The notes beneath the pieces were generated by a model that had not been told where the DNA came from, did not search any database, and saw nothing but the letters and a program-made list of their open reading frames with translations. A stretch of DNA of 33,231 nt from Thermomonas sp. (lineage in GTDB: Bacteria > Pseudomonadota > Gammaproteobacteria > Xanthomonadales > Xanthomonadaceae): positions 1 through 33,231 of the forward strand of contig NZ_JAMQHN010000160.1 in NCBI RefSeq assembly GCF_025993755.1. Reading direction: 5' to 3'. Position numbers and translations under genes: made by a program. This document shows, piece after piece, positions 25,475 through 33,180 of the stretch (positions are counted from its first letter, which is position 1; each line of letters opens with the position of its first letter).

Positions 25475-25535
25475 GAACTTTGGCGAACCCGAAGTTCCCG
25501 CGTGGTTCGCCATTCGGTCCCTCCAAGGTTCGCCA
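25475..25535 (+). promoter_or_regulatory. Cluster of three operator-like repeats upstream of the phage early operon
   Basis: TGGCGAACC at 25481-25489 is the inverse of GGTTCGCCA at 25504-25512 and at 25527-25535. The last two are direct copies 23 bases apart. The first copy is nested in a second dyad, GAACTT (25475-25480) with AAGTTC (25492-25497). The cluster lies 50-110 bases before the first gene of the operon, where phage repressors normally bind. The cognate repressor is not known. Confidence 0.6.
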
Positions 25536-25586
25536 CCCGAAGCCTGCAATGACACCTGTTCCTCAACAGCGTCATAGGAGGCTTCC

Positions 25587-25850
25587 ATGCCGACAACGGC
25601 AAGCACCATCCCCCGGTCGCCGGTCGATGCGATCAACAGCCTGTCTCCCGGCGACCGTCGGGTCCTCAACGAGAACGAGCTCGCGCAGCGCTGGGGCCTG
25701 AGCCCCAAGACCCTGCAGCGCTGGCGCAGCGAAGGGCGGGGCCCGCGCTACCTGAAGCTGTCCAAGCGCGTCAGCTACCCCCTGGAGTCGGTCATCGAGT
25801 TCGAGCGTGGCGCCCTGCACGACTCGACCTCCGAGCGCGCGGCGCGCTGA
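25587..25850 (+). CDS. Helix-turn-helix (excisionase-like) protein
   Basis: An 87-residue protein. The core VLNENELAQRWGLSPKTLQR with GRGPRYLKLSKRVSYPLESV is the MerR-like HTH_17 fold found in excisionases and phage regulators, ending in a short helix IEFERG. AGGAGG is 5 bases before the ATG. It is the first gene of the long phage-type operon and follows the operator cluster, so it may be an early regulator or the directionality factor for the element. Those roles are inferred. Confidence 0.88.
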   Translation: MPTTASTIPRSPVDAINSLSPGDRRVLNENELAQRWGLSPKTLQRWRSEGRGPRYLKLSKRVSYPLESVIEFERGALHDSTSERAAR

Positions 25851-25861
25851 AGGGGGATGCG

Positions 25862-26341
25862 ATGAGCGATTTGACCCTCTACCCCGCCGACATCGCTGCG
25901 ATGTCCGTCGGCCAGCTGGCCGCGCTGCCGCCCGCCCAGAAGGCGGAGATCAGCCGCAACCTGGACGAAGCGCTCGCCTGGCTCAAGCAGGCGCGCGCCA
26001 AGTTCGACGCCGCGCTCGATGCGGCTTACGGCGAGCAGGCCCGTGCTGCACGCATCGAGGCCGGCAAGGACTTCGGCATCGTGCACCTGCAGGACGGGCT
26101 GCTTCGCGTGACGGTCGAGGTCCCGAAGCGCGTGTCCTGGGACCAGGCGCAACTGGCCGCCATCGCCCGGCGCATCGCCGCCGCCGGCGAGAAGGTCGAG
26201 GACTACCTGGACGTCGAGTACTCGGTGTCCGAGTCCCGCTTCAACAACTGGCCGCCCGCCTTGCGCGCCGGGTTCGAGGCCGCCCGCACCGTCAAGCCCG
26301 GCAAGCCCACGTTCCGGCTGGCCCTCGTCTCGGAGGAGTGA
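25862..26341 (+). CDS. Phage-associated hypothetical protein
   Basis: A 159-residue soluble protein. Residues about 18-70 form a helical part (SVGQLAALPPAQKAEISRNL, then EALAWLKQARAKFDAALDAA), followed by a strand-rich part (FGIVHLQDGLLRVTVEVPKR) and FNNWPPALRAGFEAARTVKP. Similar proteins sit near the start of early operons in related prophages, but I know no function. It is 11 bases after the HTH gene and 3 bases before the BRO gene. Confidence 0.82.
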   Translation: MSDLTLYPADIAAMSVGQLAALPPAQKAEISRNLDEALAWLKQARAKFDAALDAAYGEQARAARIEAGKDFGIVHLQDGLLRVTVEVPKRVSWDQAQLAAIARRIAAAGEKVEDYLDVEYSVSESRFNNWPPALRAGFEAARTVKPGKPTFRLALVSEE

Positions 26342-26344
26342 TCC

Positions 26345-27118
26345 ATGAGCACCGAACTGATCCCGTTTGATTTCGAGGGCCGTCCGGTCCGGGTCGTCAC
26401 GGATGCCCAAGGCGAACCGTGGTTCGTCGCGGCGGATGTGTGCGCGGTTCTTGAACTGCCGAACACCACCCGCGCCCTGGCGCGACTGGACCCTGACGAG
26501 CAAGCCCTGATCTCGATTCAGGGCATCTCGCGCGGCAATGACCAGGTCAACGTCGTCAACGAGCCCGGCCTCTACAGCCTGGTGCTGGGTAGCCGCAAGC
26601 GCGAGGCCAAGCACTTCAAGCGCTGGGTGACCCACGAGGTGCTGCCGGCGATCCGCAAGACGGGCAGCTACACGGCGCCAAGTGCACGTACGACCCTGCC
26701 GACGCCCACCCAGGACCGCGTCACCGCCCTCCTGCTGATCGGCGAGGCCGTGGCCAAGGTGCCGGGGGTCAAACCCGGCATCGCGATGGCGGCCACGCTC
26801 ACCTGCATCCAGGAGAACACGGGGCTGGCGGTCGAGACCCTGCGCCGCGCCCTTCCTGCCCGGGACACCGCCGCGAACGAGGCGATCTGCTCCCTCAACG
26901 CCACCCAGCTCGGCAGGCTGCTCGGCCTGTCGGCCAAGGCCACCAACCAGCGCCTGGCCCACCACGGCCTGCAGTTCCGCAACGACCGCGACGAGTGGGA
27001 GTTGACCGAGGCCGGCGAGGCCTGGGCCGAGGCGATGCCGTACTCCCGCAACGGGCACAGCGGCTACCAGATCCTCTGGAACCCTCTGGTGGCCGAGCGG
27101 CTGAAGGAGGTGGCGTGA
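26345..27118 (+). CDS. BRO family N-terminal domain protein (phage antirepressor-like)
   Basis: A 257-residue protein. Residues 1-105 form a Bro-N domain: FDFEGRPVRVVTDAQGEPWF, AADVCAVLELPNT, EPGLYSLVLGSRKREAKHFK and RWVTHEVLPAIRKTGSY. The C-terminal part has a helical DNA-binding-like domain (LNATQLGRLLGLSAKATNQR) and ends in an antirepressor-type module. Such proteins bind DNA or repressors in phages. It overlaps the next gene by 1 base (TGATG). The partner is unknown. Confidence 0.92.
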   Translation: MSTELIPFDFEGRPVRVVTDAQGEPWFVAADVCAVLELPNTTRALARLDPDEQALISIQGISRGNDQVNVVNEPGLYSLVLGSRKREAKHFKRWVTHEVLPAIRKTGSYTAPSARTTLPTPTQDRVTALLLIGEAVAKVPGVKPGIAMAATLTCIQENTGLAVETLRRALPARDTAANEAICSLNATQLGRLLGLSAKATNQRLAHHGLQFRNDRDEWELTEAGEAWAEAMPYSRNGHSGYQILWNPLVAERLKEVA

Positions 27119-27936
27119 TGGCCCTTCCCATCATCACCGCCGACCAGCGACTGCGCGAGAAGCAGGGCGTCAAGCTCGTGCTGCTGGGCAAGAGCGGCAT
27201 CGGCAAGACCAGCCAGCTCAAGACGCTGTCCGAAGCCTCGACCCTGTTCGTCGACCTCGAGGCCGGGGATCTGGCCGTCAAGGACTGGCGCGGCGACTGC
27301 GTGCGCCCGACCACCTGGCCGGAGTTCCGCGATCTCGTGGTGTTCCTGGCCGGCCCGAACCCGGCGCTGCCCGCGGATGCGCCGTTCTCCGAGGCGCACT
27401 ACCGGCACGTCTGCGAGCGTTACGGCGACCCGGCGCAACTGGCCAAGTACGACACCTACTTCGTCGACAGCATCACGGTGCTCGCCCGTCTGGCGCTCGT
27501 CTGGGCCAAGACCCAGCCGCAGTCCTACAGCGAGCGCACCGGCAAGCCCGACACCCGGGGCGCCTACGGCCTGCTCGGCGCCGAGCTCATCGGGGCGCTG
27601 ACCCACCTGCAGCACGCGCGCGGCAAGCATGTCGTGTTCGTGGCCATCCTCGACGAGCGCCTGGACGACTTCAACCGCAAGGTCTTCGTGCCGCAGATCG
27701 AGGGCGCCAAGACCGCCGCGGAACTGCCCGGCATCGTCGACGAGGTGGTCACCTTGGCCGAGATCAAGGCCGAGGACGGATCAATCTACCGCGCCTTCGT
27801 CTGCCACACGGTGAACCCCTACGGCGTCCCGGCCAAGGACCGCTCCGGCCAGCTCGAGTTGCTGGAGCCGCCGAACCTGCGCGCGCTGATCGACAAGTGC
27901 GCCGCCGCCACTCGAATCCCGACATCCAAGGAGTAA
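27118..27936 (+). CDS. RecA-like AAA ATPase (Sak4-type, AAA_24)
   Basis: A 272-residue ATPase with Walker A GKSGIGKT (24-31), an acidic strand LFVDLEAGDLAV, and YDTYFVDSITVLARLALVWA as Walker B region. ILDERLDDFNRKVFVPQIEG follows. This matches the phage AAA_24 group that includes Sak4-type recombination ATPases. Next to a putative ssDNA-binding protein and a Cas4-like exonuclease it probably forms the recombination module of the phage. The ATG overlaps the BRO stop; the longer open frame is not needed. Confidence 0.88.
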   Translation: MALPIITADQRLREKQGVKLVLLGKSGIGKTSQLKTLSEASTLFVDLEAGDLAVKDWRGDCVRPTTWPEFRDLVVFLAGPNPALPADAPFSEAHYRHVCERYGDPAQLAKYDTYFVDSITVLARLALVWAKTQPQSYSERTGKPDTRGAYGLLGAELIGALTHLQHARGKHVVFVAILDERLDDFNRKVFVPQIEGAKTAAELPGIVDEVVTLAEIKAEDGSIYRAFVCHTVNPYGVPAKDRSGQLELLEPPNLRALIDKCAAATRIPTSKE

Positions 27937-27939
27937 GCC

Positions 27940-28563
27940 ATGACCGATTGGTGCGATTTCAACGACGTGCAGCAGCAGCACTTCGACCTCATCCCCAAGG
28001 GCACGCTCGCCCGCGTGCGCATGACCCTCAAGCCCGGGGGCTTCGATGACCCGGCCCAGGGCTGGACCGGCGGCTACGCCACGCAGAGCTTTGAAACTGG
28101 CTCGGTCTATCTGGCGGCCGAGTTCGTGGTGCTGGAGGGCGAGTACGCCCGGCGCAAGCTCTGGAGCAACATCGGCCTGCACTCCCCGAAGGGCCCGGCT
28201 TGGGGCCAGATGGGGCGCAGCTTCGTGCGCGCCGTGCTCAATTCCGCCCGCAACGTCCATCCGCAGGACATGAGCCCGCAGGCCGCCGCCGCGCGGCGCA
28301 TCCAGGGCTTCCACGAGCTCGACGGCATCGAGTTTGCGGCCCGCATCGACATCGAGAAGGACGGCCGCGGCGACTTGAAGAACGTCATCCGAAACGCCGT
28401 CGAGCCCGACCACCCGGACTACGCCCGCCTGATGGGGCTGCCGCCGAAGAACCCCGGCAGTGGTTCCACCGGCGCGCCCGCCGCAGCAACCCCGCCGCGC
28501 ACGACGCCGCCCGTCAACCCGCAACGCCCCGCCATGCCGGGCAAGCCCGCCTGGGCGCAGTGA
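27940..28563 (+). CDS. Putative phage single-stranded-DNA-binding protein
   Basis: A 207-residue protein with no firm family. The central part is strand-rich (GTLARVRMTLKPGGF, GSVYLAAEFVVLEGEYARRK) and is followed by GFHELDGIEFAARIDIEKDG, a pattern like DUF669/OB-fold phage proteins. The C-terminal 40 residues are low-complexity, rich in Pro, Ala, Thr and Gly. The context (RecA-like ATPase before, nuclease after) supports DNA binding. It starts 3 bases after the ATPase gene with AAGGAG upstream. The function is inferred. Confidence 0.78.
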   Translation: MTDWCDFNDVQQQHFDLIPKGTLARVRMTLKPGGFDDPAQGWTGGYATQSFETGSVYLAAEFVVLEGEYARRKLWSNIGLHSPKGPAWGQMGRSFVRAVLNSARNVHPQDMSPQAAAARRIQGFHELDGIEFAARIDIEKDGRGDLKNVIRNAVEPDHPDYARLMGLPPKNPGSGSTGAPAAATPPRTTPPVNPQRPAMPGKPAWAQ

Positions 28564-28574
28564 GAGGAGGGTCA

Positions 28575-29090
28575 GTGAAGTGTTGGGTCTGCAAACGACA
28601 GGCGCGCGGCTACGGCCACTCGGACCTTCGGCATCCGGTGGGCGACGCCCGGCGCTATCCGATCGACTGGGTGTTCTGCTCGCGGCGTTGCCAGGAGGCG
28701 TTTCATGCGCTCTACGGTCAGTGGCTGCGGGTGCGGGACGGACGCCCACCCCTCGGGGAGGTCGCGATGATCGACCCGTCTGACGTCGAAATGGCCGCGA
28801 TGAGGAAGTGCCTCAAGGCCTTCGGCGCGGCGGCAGAACGCATCGGCTTCGACAAGCCCCTCGGCGCGTACTCCGAGGACGAGGCGCTCCAGGTGATCGA
28901 CGCCATCGTCACCTGCTACACGGACGCGATGGTCGAGCACCACGAAGCGACCAAGTACCCGCCGGTGCGGGGCTTGAAAGACCCGGTGTCCGACCCCTTC
29001 GCCGACCTCGAGGACGATCTGCCGTGGGAGGAGCCGAAGGCTCAAGCGCAGACGGCACGCACGGCAGCACCCAAGGAGGCGCGGCGATGA
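28575..29090 (+). CDS. DUF6511 domain-containing phage protein
   Basis: A 171-residue protein. The N terminus is a treble-clef-like zinc site (CWVCKRQARG and VFCSRRCQEAFHALYGQW); the C-terminal part AAMRKCLKAFGAAAERIGFD with DEALQVIDAIVTCYTDAM and DPFADLEDDLPWEEPK is characteristic of DUF6511. The function is unknown. I use the GTG at 28575 because GAGAGGAGG is just upstream and VKCWVC fits the family start. The stop overlaps the nuclease gene by 4 bases. Confidence 0.85.
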   Translation: MKCWVCKRQARGYGHSDLRHPVGDARRYPIDWVFCSRRCQEAFHALYGQWLRVRDGRPPLGEVAMIDPSDVEMAAMRKCLKAFGAAAERIGFDKPLGAYSEDEALQVIDAIVTCYTDAMVEHHEATKYPPVRGLKDPVSDPFADLEDDLPWEEPKAQAQTARTAAPKEARR

Positions 29091-29833
29091 TGGACTTCAA
29101 CGCCTCCAAGAGCCTGTCGGGTCAGGTCACGGCGCTGATCGATGCCGGGATGCAGCAGTCTCGCGCGGCGCAGCCTCGCCGCACGTACCTGGGCGCCTCG
29201 CGCCTCGGGGCCGCGTGCGAGCGCGCGCTGCAATACGAGGTCGCCGACGCCCCGGTCGATCCGGGTCGCGAGACCGACGGTCGCATGCTGCGCGTCTTCG
29301 AGCGCGGCCACCTTATGGAGGACTGCATGGTCGGATGGCTGCGCGCGGCGGGCTTCGATCTGCGCACGCGCGACGACGCGGGCGAGCCCTTCGGCTTCTC
29401 GGCGCTCGACGGGCGCCTGCAGGGCCACGTCGATGGCGTCATCGTCGCCGGGCCCGATCTGGGGTTCGGTTCCGGCTACCCGGCGCTGTGGGAGAACAAA
29501 GCCTTGAGCGCCAAATCGTGGCGCGAGTTGGAGAAGCACCGGCTTGCGTCTGCCCGCCCGGTCTACGCCGCGCAAGTGGCGCTCTACCAGGCCTATCTCG
29601 AACTGCACGCGCACCCGGCCCTGTTCACGGCGGTAAACGCCGACACCATGGAGATCCACGCCGAGCTGGTGCCGTTCGATGCGGCGTTGGCGCAGCGCAT
29701 GTCCGACCGGGCGGTGAAGGTCATCACGGCCACCGAGGCGGGCGAACTGCTTCCACGCGCCTTCGCCGATCCCACCCATGTCGAGTGCCGGATGTGTCCG
29801 TGGCAGGACCGGTGCTGGAGGGCTGCGGCATGA
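29087..29833 (+). CDS. Cas4-like PD-(D/E)XK exonuclease with Fe-S cysteines
   Basis: A 248-residue nuclease. H75 (RGHLMED), D116 (GHVDGVI) and E136-x-K138 (LWENKAL) form the PD-(D/E)XK active site. C44 together with C234, C237 and C243 (CRMCPWQDRC) gives the four-cysteine pattern of Cas4/AddB-type Fe-S nucleases. Phage members resect DNA ends for recombination or replication. There is no CRISPR array or other cas gene nearby, so this is a phage recombination enzyme and not a CRISPR adaptation protein. ATGA overlaps connect it to both neighbours. Confidence 0.92.
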   Translation: MMDFNASKSLSGQVTALIDAGMQQSRAAQPRRTYLGASRLGAACERALQYEVADAPVDPGRETDGRMLRVFERGHLMEDCMVGWLRAAGFDLRTRDDAGEPFGFSALDGRLQGHVDGVIVAGPDLGFGSGYPALWENKALSAKSWRELEKHRLASARPVYAAQVALYQAYLELHAHPALFTAVNADTMEIHAELVPFDAALAQRMSDRAVKVITATEAGELLPRAFADPTHVECRMCPWQDRCWRAAA

Positions 29834-30084
29834 CCGACAGACCACTGCACCCGGTGCTCGGGGAGCGCCTGATCGACGCACGCGAGGCGGCACTGGCGCT
29901 CAATCTGCCGCACTACTGGCTCACGCACGCGAAGGAGCGCCGGCGTCTGCGCCTGCCGCACTACCGGGTCGGCAAGCTGCTGCGCTTCAAGCTGAGCGAA
30001 CTGATCGCGTGGATGGAGGAAAGCCAAGCCCTGCTCACGGCCGACGCAGTGCACGAGGAGGAGGCGGATGCTGGACTTCAATGA
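29830..30084 (+). CDS. Small helix-turn-helix protein (excisionase-like)
   Basis: An 84-residue protein with ERLIDAREAALALNLPHYWL and LPHYRVGKLLRFKLSELIAW, a MerR/excisionase-type HTH_17 fold, plus a short acidic tail. It overlaps the nuclease stop by 4 bases and the primase start by 17 bases. A role as a transcription or replication accessory factor is possible; nothing in the sequence decides. Confidence 0.88.
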   Translation: MTDRPLHPVLGERLIDAREAALALNLPHYWLTHAKERRRLRLPHYRVGKLLRFKLSELIAWMEESQALLTADAVHEEEADAGLQ

Positions 30085-32350
30085 CACCGCGCCCGAGCCC
30101 GAGATCCCGGCGTCCGAGCGCCGCGAGGCCGTGCGCGCCGCCCTGCTCGCGAGGCTGGAGTCGGTGCTGTTCACCCTGTTCCCCGCCGGTCGGACGCGCC
30201 GCGGCAAGTTCGTCATCGGCGACGTGCTCGGCAGCCCGGGTGACAGCCTGGAGGTCGTGCTCGACGGCGACAAGGCGGGACTGTGGACCGATCGAGCCAC
30301 CGGCGACGGCGGCGATGTGTTCCACCTGATCGGCGCCCACTTCGGCGTGGACGTGCACGGCGACTTCGCCCGCGTCCTCGACCTGGCCGAGGACCTCGTC
30401 GGCCGTGCTCCCACGGCCCCGGCGCGCAAGGCTGCCAAGGAGACCCCGGTCGACGATCTCGGCCCGGCCACCGCCAAGTGGGACTACCTCGACGCACAAG
30501 GGCAGCTCATCGCCGTCGTCTACCGCTACGACCCGCCCGGGCGCAAGAAGGAATTCCGGCCCTGGGACGCGCGCCGCCGCAGAAAAGCCCCGCCCGAGCC
30601 GCGGCCGCTGTACAACCAGCCGGGGATCCAGGACGCCGCCCAGGTCGTGCTGGTCGAGGGCGAGAAATGCGCCCAGGCCTTGATCGAGATCGGGATCGTG
30701 GCCACCACCGCGATGCACGGGGCCAACGCCCCGGTGGACAAGACCGACTGGTCGCCGCTGGCGGGCAAGGCGGTGCTGATCTGGCCCGACCGCGACAAGC
30801 CGGGCTGGGAGTACGCCGTGCAGGCGGCCCAGGCGATTCTGTCGGCGGGCGCGAAGACCTGCCACATCCTCTACCCACCCGAGGAAGCCGCCGAGGGCTG
30901 GGACGCGGCGGACGCCGTGATGGAGGGCTTCGACGTCGCGGCCTTCCTCGCCCACGGTCCGCGTGTGCAGGTGCATGACATTGCGGACCCCGGCGAGCCG
31001 GTGATCGGCGCGGATGAATCGGTGTGGGGCACCGAAGATGCCCTGGCGCTGGCCTTCACCCGGCGCTACCACCGCGACTGGCGCTACGTGGCGGCCTGGG
31101 GCCGCTGGTTGGTGTGGGACGGTCGGCGCTGGCGCAACGAGGAGACGCTGGCGGCCACCGACTTGATCCGCGGTGTCTGCCGACACGCGGCCCTCCAGGC
31201 CGACAACCCGAAGCTGGCGGCCAAGCTGGCCACCTCCGGCACCGTCGGCGGCGTCGAACGCCTGGCTCGCGCAGACCGACGTCATGCCGCGACCACCGCC
31301 GAGTGGGACGCCGATCCCTGGCTGCTCAACACCCCAGGCGGCGTGGTCGACCTCAGGACGGGGCGCATGCGCGCACACGACCGCGCCGACCGCATGACCA
31401 AGATCACCACCGCCACGCCCGGCGGCGACTGCCCGACCTGGCGGCGCTTCCTTGCCGAAGTCACCGGCGGCGACGCGGACCTGCAAGCCTATTTGCAGCG
31501 CGTCAGCGGCTACTGCTTGACCGGCTCGACCCGGGAGCATGCGCTGTTCTTCCTCTACGGCACCGGCGCCAACGGCAAGTCGGTGTTCGTGAACACCCTG
31601 GCCACGATCCTCGGCGACTACGCCGCCAGCGCGCCGATGGACACCTTCATGGAGACGCGCAGCGACCGGCATCCAACCGACATGGCGGGCCTGCGCGGGG
31701 CGCGCTTCGTCTCCTCCATCGAGACCGAGCAAGGGCGGCGCTGGGCCGAATCCAAGGTCAAGAGCCTCACGGGCGGCGACAAGATCTCCGCGCGCTTCAT
31801 GCGGCAGGACTTCTTCGAGTTCTGGCCGCAGTTCAAGCTTTTCGTCGCCGGCAACCACAAGCCCGCCATCCGCAACATCGACGAGGCGATGAAGCGGAGG
31901 CTGCACCTGATCCCCTTCACGATCACCGTGCCGCCCGAGCGGCGCGACAAACACCTGCAGCAGAAGTTGCTGGCCGAGCGGGACGGCATCCTGGCCTGGG
32001 CGCTGGAAGGGTGCCTGGCCTGGCAGCGCCTGGGCCGGCTCGATCCGCCGCCGCAGGTCGTGGCCGCCACCGAGGAGTACTTCGAAGCCGAGGACGCGCT
32101 GGGCCGCTGGCTGGAGGAGCGCTGCGTGCGCGAGGCCAATGCCAAGTCACTGACCGCCGAACTGTTCACCGACTGGAAGCAGTGGGCGGAGGCCGCCGGC
32201 GAGTTCGTCGGCTCACAGCGCCGCTTCTCCGACCTCTTGATCACCCGCGGCGTCGAGAAATGGCGCAACGCCGCCGGCATCCGGGGCTTCCGTGGCGTGG
32301 GTCTCAAGCACCCGATGCAGCCCGCCTACACCCCCTATGCCGACGACTGA
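30068..32350 (+). CDS. Phage/plasmid primase-helicase (TOPRIM plus superfamily 3 helicase, P4 type)
   Basis: A 760-residue replication protein. The N-terminal third has a primase-like region with the TOPRIM acidic motifs EGEK (197-200) and WPDRDKPG (D241, D243). A D5_N domain follows, then the superfamily 3 helicase with Walker A GTGANGKS (498-505), a Walker B region ARFVSSIETEQGRRW and the sensor motif FKLFVAGNHKP. A winged-helix end completes it. It would prime and unwind at the element's origin, as P4 alpha does. GAGGAGGAGG lies before the ATG. A repeat cluster with origin-like features follows directly. Confidence 0.95.
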   Translation: MLDFNDTAPEPEIPASERREAVRAALLARLESVLFTLFPAGRTRRGKFVIGDVLGSPGDSLEVVLDGDKAGLWTDRATGDGGDVFHLIGAHFGVDVHGDFARVLDLAEDLVGRAPTAPARKAAKETPVDDLGPATAKWDYLDAQGQLIAVVYRYDPPGRKKEFRPWDARRRRKAPPEPRPLYNQPGIQDAAQVVLVEGEKCAQALIEIGIVATTAMHGANAPVDKTDWSPLAGKAVLIWPDRDKPGWEYAVQAAQAILSAGAKTCHILYPPEEAAEGWDAADAVMEGFDVAAFLAHGPRVQVHDIADPGEPVIGADESVWGTEDALALAFTRRYHRDWRYVAAWGRWLVWDGRRWRNEETLAATDLIRGVCRHAALQADNPKLAAKLATSGTVGGVERLARADRRHAATTAEWDADPWLLNTPGGVVDLRTGRMRAHDRADRMTKITTATPGGDCPTWRRFLAEVTGGDADLQAYLQRVSGYCLTGSTREHALFFLYGTGANGKSVFVNTLATILGDYAASAPMDTFMETRSDRHPTDMAGLRGARFVSSIETEQGRRWAESKVKSLTGGDKISARFMRQDFFEFWPQFKLFVAGNHKPAIRNIDEAMKRRLHLIPFTITVPPERRDKHLQQKLLAERDGILAWALEGCLAWQRLGRLDPPPQVVAATEEYFEAEDALGRWLEERCVREANAKSLTAELFTDWKQWAEAAGEFVGSQRRFSDLLITRGVEKWRNAAGIRGFRGVGLKHPMQPAYTPYADD

Positions 32351-32369
32351 ACACCCGTGACCACCGACA

Positions 32370-32470
32370 GGACTGACGCATCTGACGCTGTCCATCGTAA
32401 GTCTCTACGCGCGCGCGCGTGCGCGCGCCTCACGGGAACTATCGATATCGTGCGTCGGATGCGTCAGTCC
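32370..32470. repeat. 19-bp inverted repeat enclosing a Z-DNA-prone tract (candidate replication origin)
   Basis: GGACTGACGCATCTGACGC (32370-32388) is matched by its reverse complement at 32452-32470 with one T/C difference. Between them lie a 23-base run of strictly alternating purines and pyrimidines, mostly GC steps (32406-32428), and an A/T-richer stretch with the palindrome CGATATCG (32443-32450). GGACTGAC recurs at 32482-32489. The cluster is the only noncoding gap in this dense operon and sits directly after the primase-helicase, as the crr region does in satellite phage P4. The origin function is inferred. Confidence 0.6.
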
Positions 32471-32492
32471 CCACCGAACGAGGACTGACACC

Positions 32493-32969
32493 ATGCACAC
32501 CACGATCCTGGCCCTGGACCTGGGCACCTCCACCGGCTGGGCGCTGCGCGACCGCACGGGCCGAATCACCAGCGGCACCGAAGCCTTCAAGCCCCGACGC
32601 TTCGAAGGCGGCGGCATGCGTTTCCTGCGCTTCAAGCGCTGGCTCACCGAACTCAAGGCCCACGCCGACGGGATCGACACGCTGGTCTTCGAGGAAGTGC
32701 GCCGCCACGTCTCGACCGACGCGGCGCACGTCTACGGCGGCTTCCTCGCCACGCTCACGGCCTGGTGCGAGCACCACGGCATTCCCTACCAGGGCGTGCC
32801 GGTGGGCACGATCAAGAAGCACGCCACCGGCCGCGGCAACGCCGGCAAGGACGCGGTGATGGCGGCCGTGCGTGCGCGGGGCCACGCCCCGGCGGACGAC
32901 GACGAGGCCGACGCCTTGGCGCTGTTGCTCTGGGCCCTCCCGCTTCACGACGCGGCGCAGGAGGACTGA
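32493..32969 (+). CDS. RuvC-like Holliday junction resolvase
   Basis: A 158-residue RNase H-fold protein. The acidic residues D9 (ILALDLGTSTGWAL), E67/E68 (LVFEEVRRH) and the C-terminal D135-D136-D137-E138 with D140 (DDDEADALALLLW) match the RuvC catalytic set. VGTIKKHATGRGNAGKDAVM is typical for phage members. It resolves four-way junctions made in phage recombination. GAGGA lies upstream of the ATG. It follows the candidate origin and precedes small phage proteins. Confidence 0.93.
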   Translation: MHTTILALDLGTSTGWALRDRTGRITSGTEAFKPRRFEGGGMRFLRFKRWLTELKAHADGIDTLVFEEVRRHVSTDAAHVYGGFLATLTAWCEHHGIPYQGVPVGTIKKHATGRGNAGKDAVMAAVRARGHAPADDDEADALALLLWALPLHDAAQED

Positions 32970-32970
32970 G

Positions 32971-33180
32971 ATGATTGTTCCGACCCCTCGCTACCGCTGC
33001 CCGCTCGGTCGGCTGCAGCCCGAGTCGATGGACGTGGAGGCCGTCAAGCGCCGCGGCTGGCGCGAGCAGCGCCTGCTCGTCGTCTCCCTCGAGGACGCCC
33101 GACTCGACTGGATGGAGCGCGAGCTGATCCGGCAAATCGGCGAGCGGCTCTACGGTGCACGGGAGGCGCGCCATGGCTGA
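32971..33180 (+). CDS. Small phage hypothetical protein
   Basis: A 69-residue protein, MIVPTPRYRCPLGRLQPES then MDVEAVKRRGWREQRLLVVS and a helix DWMERELIRQIGERLYG. It resembles small proteins encoded next to DUF6362 and resolvase genes in related prophages, but I know no function. It begins 1 base after the resolvase stop, with GAGGA upstream, and overlaps the next gene by 8 bases. Confidence 0.83.
   Translation: MIVPTPRYRCPLGRLQPESMDVEAVKRRGWREQRLLVVSLEDARLDWMERELIRQIGERLYGAREARHG

Noticed and set aside
29087-29833. Cas4 of a CRISPR-Cas locus
   Set aside because: No array or other cas gene is present; the setting is a phage replication and recombination operon.
30035-31954. 639-aa minus-strand open frame under the primase-helicase
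   Set aside because: Antisense shadow of a gene with intact TOPRIM and helicase motifs.
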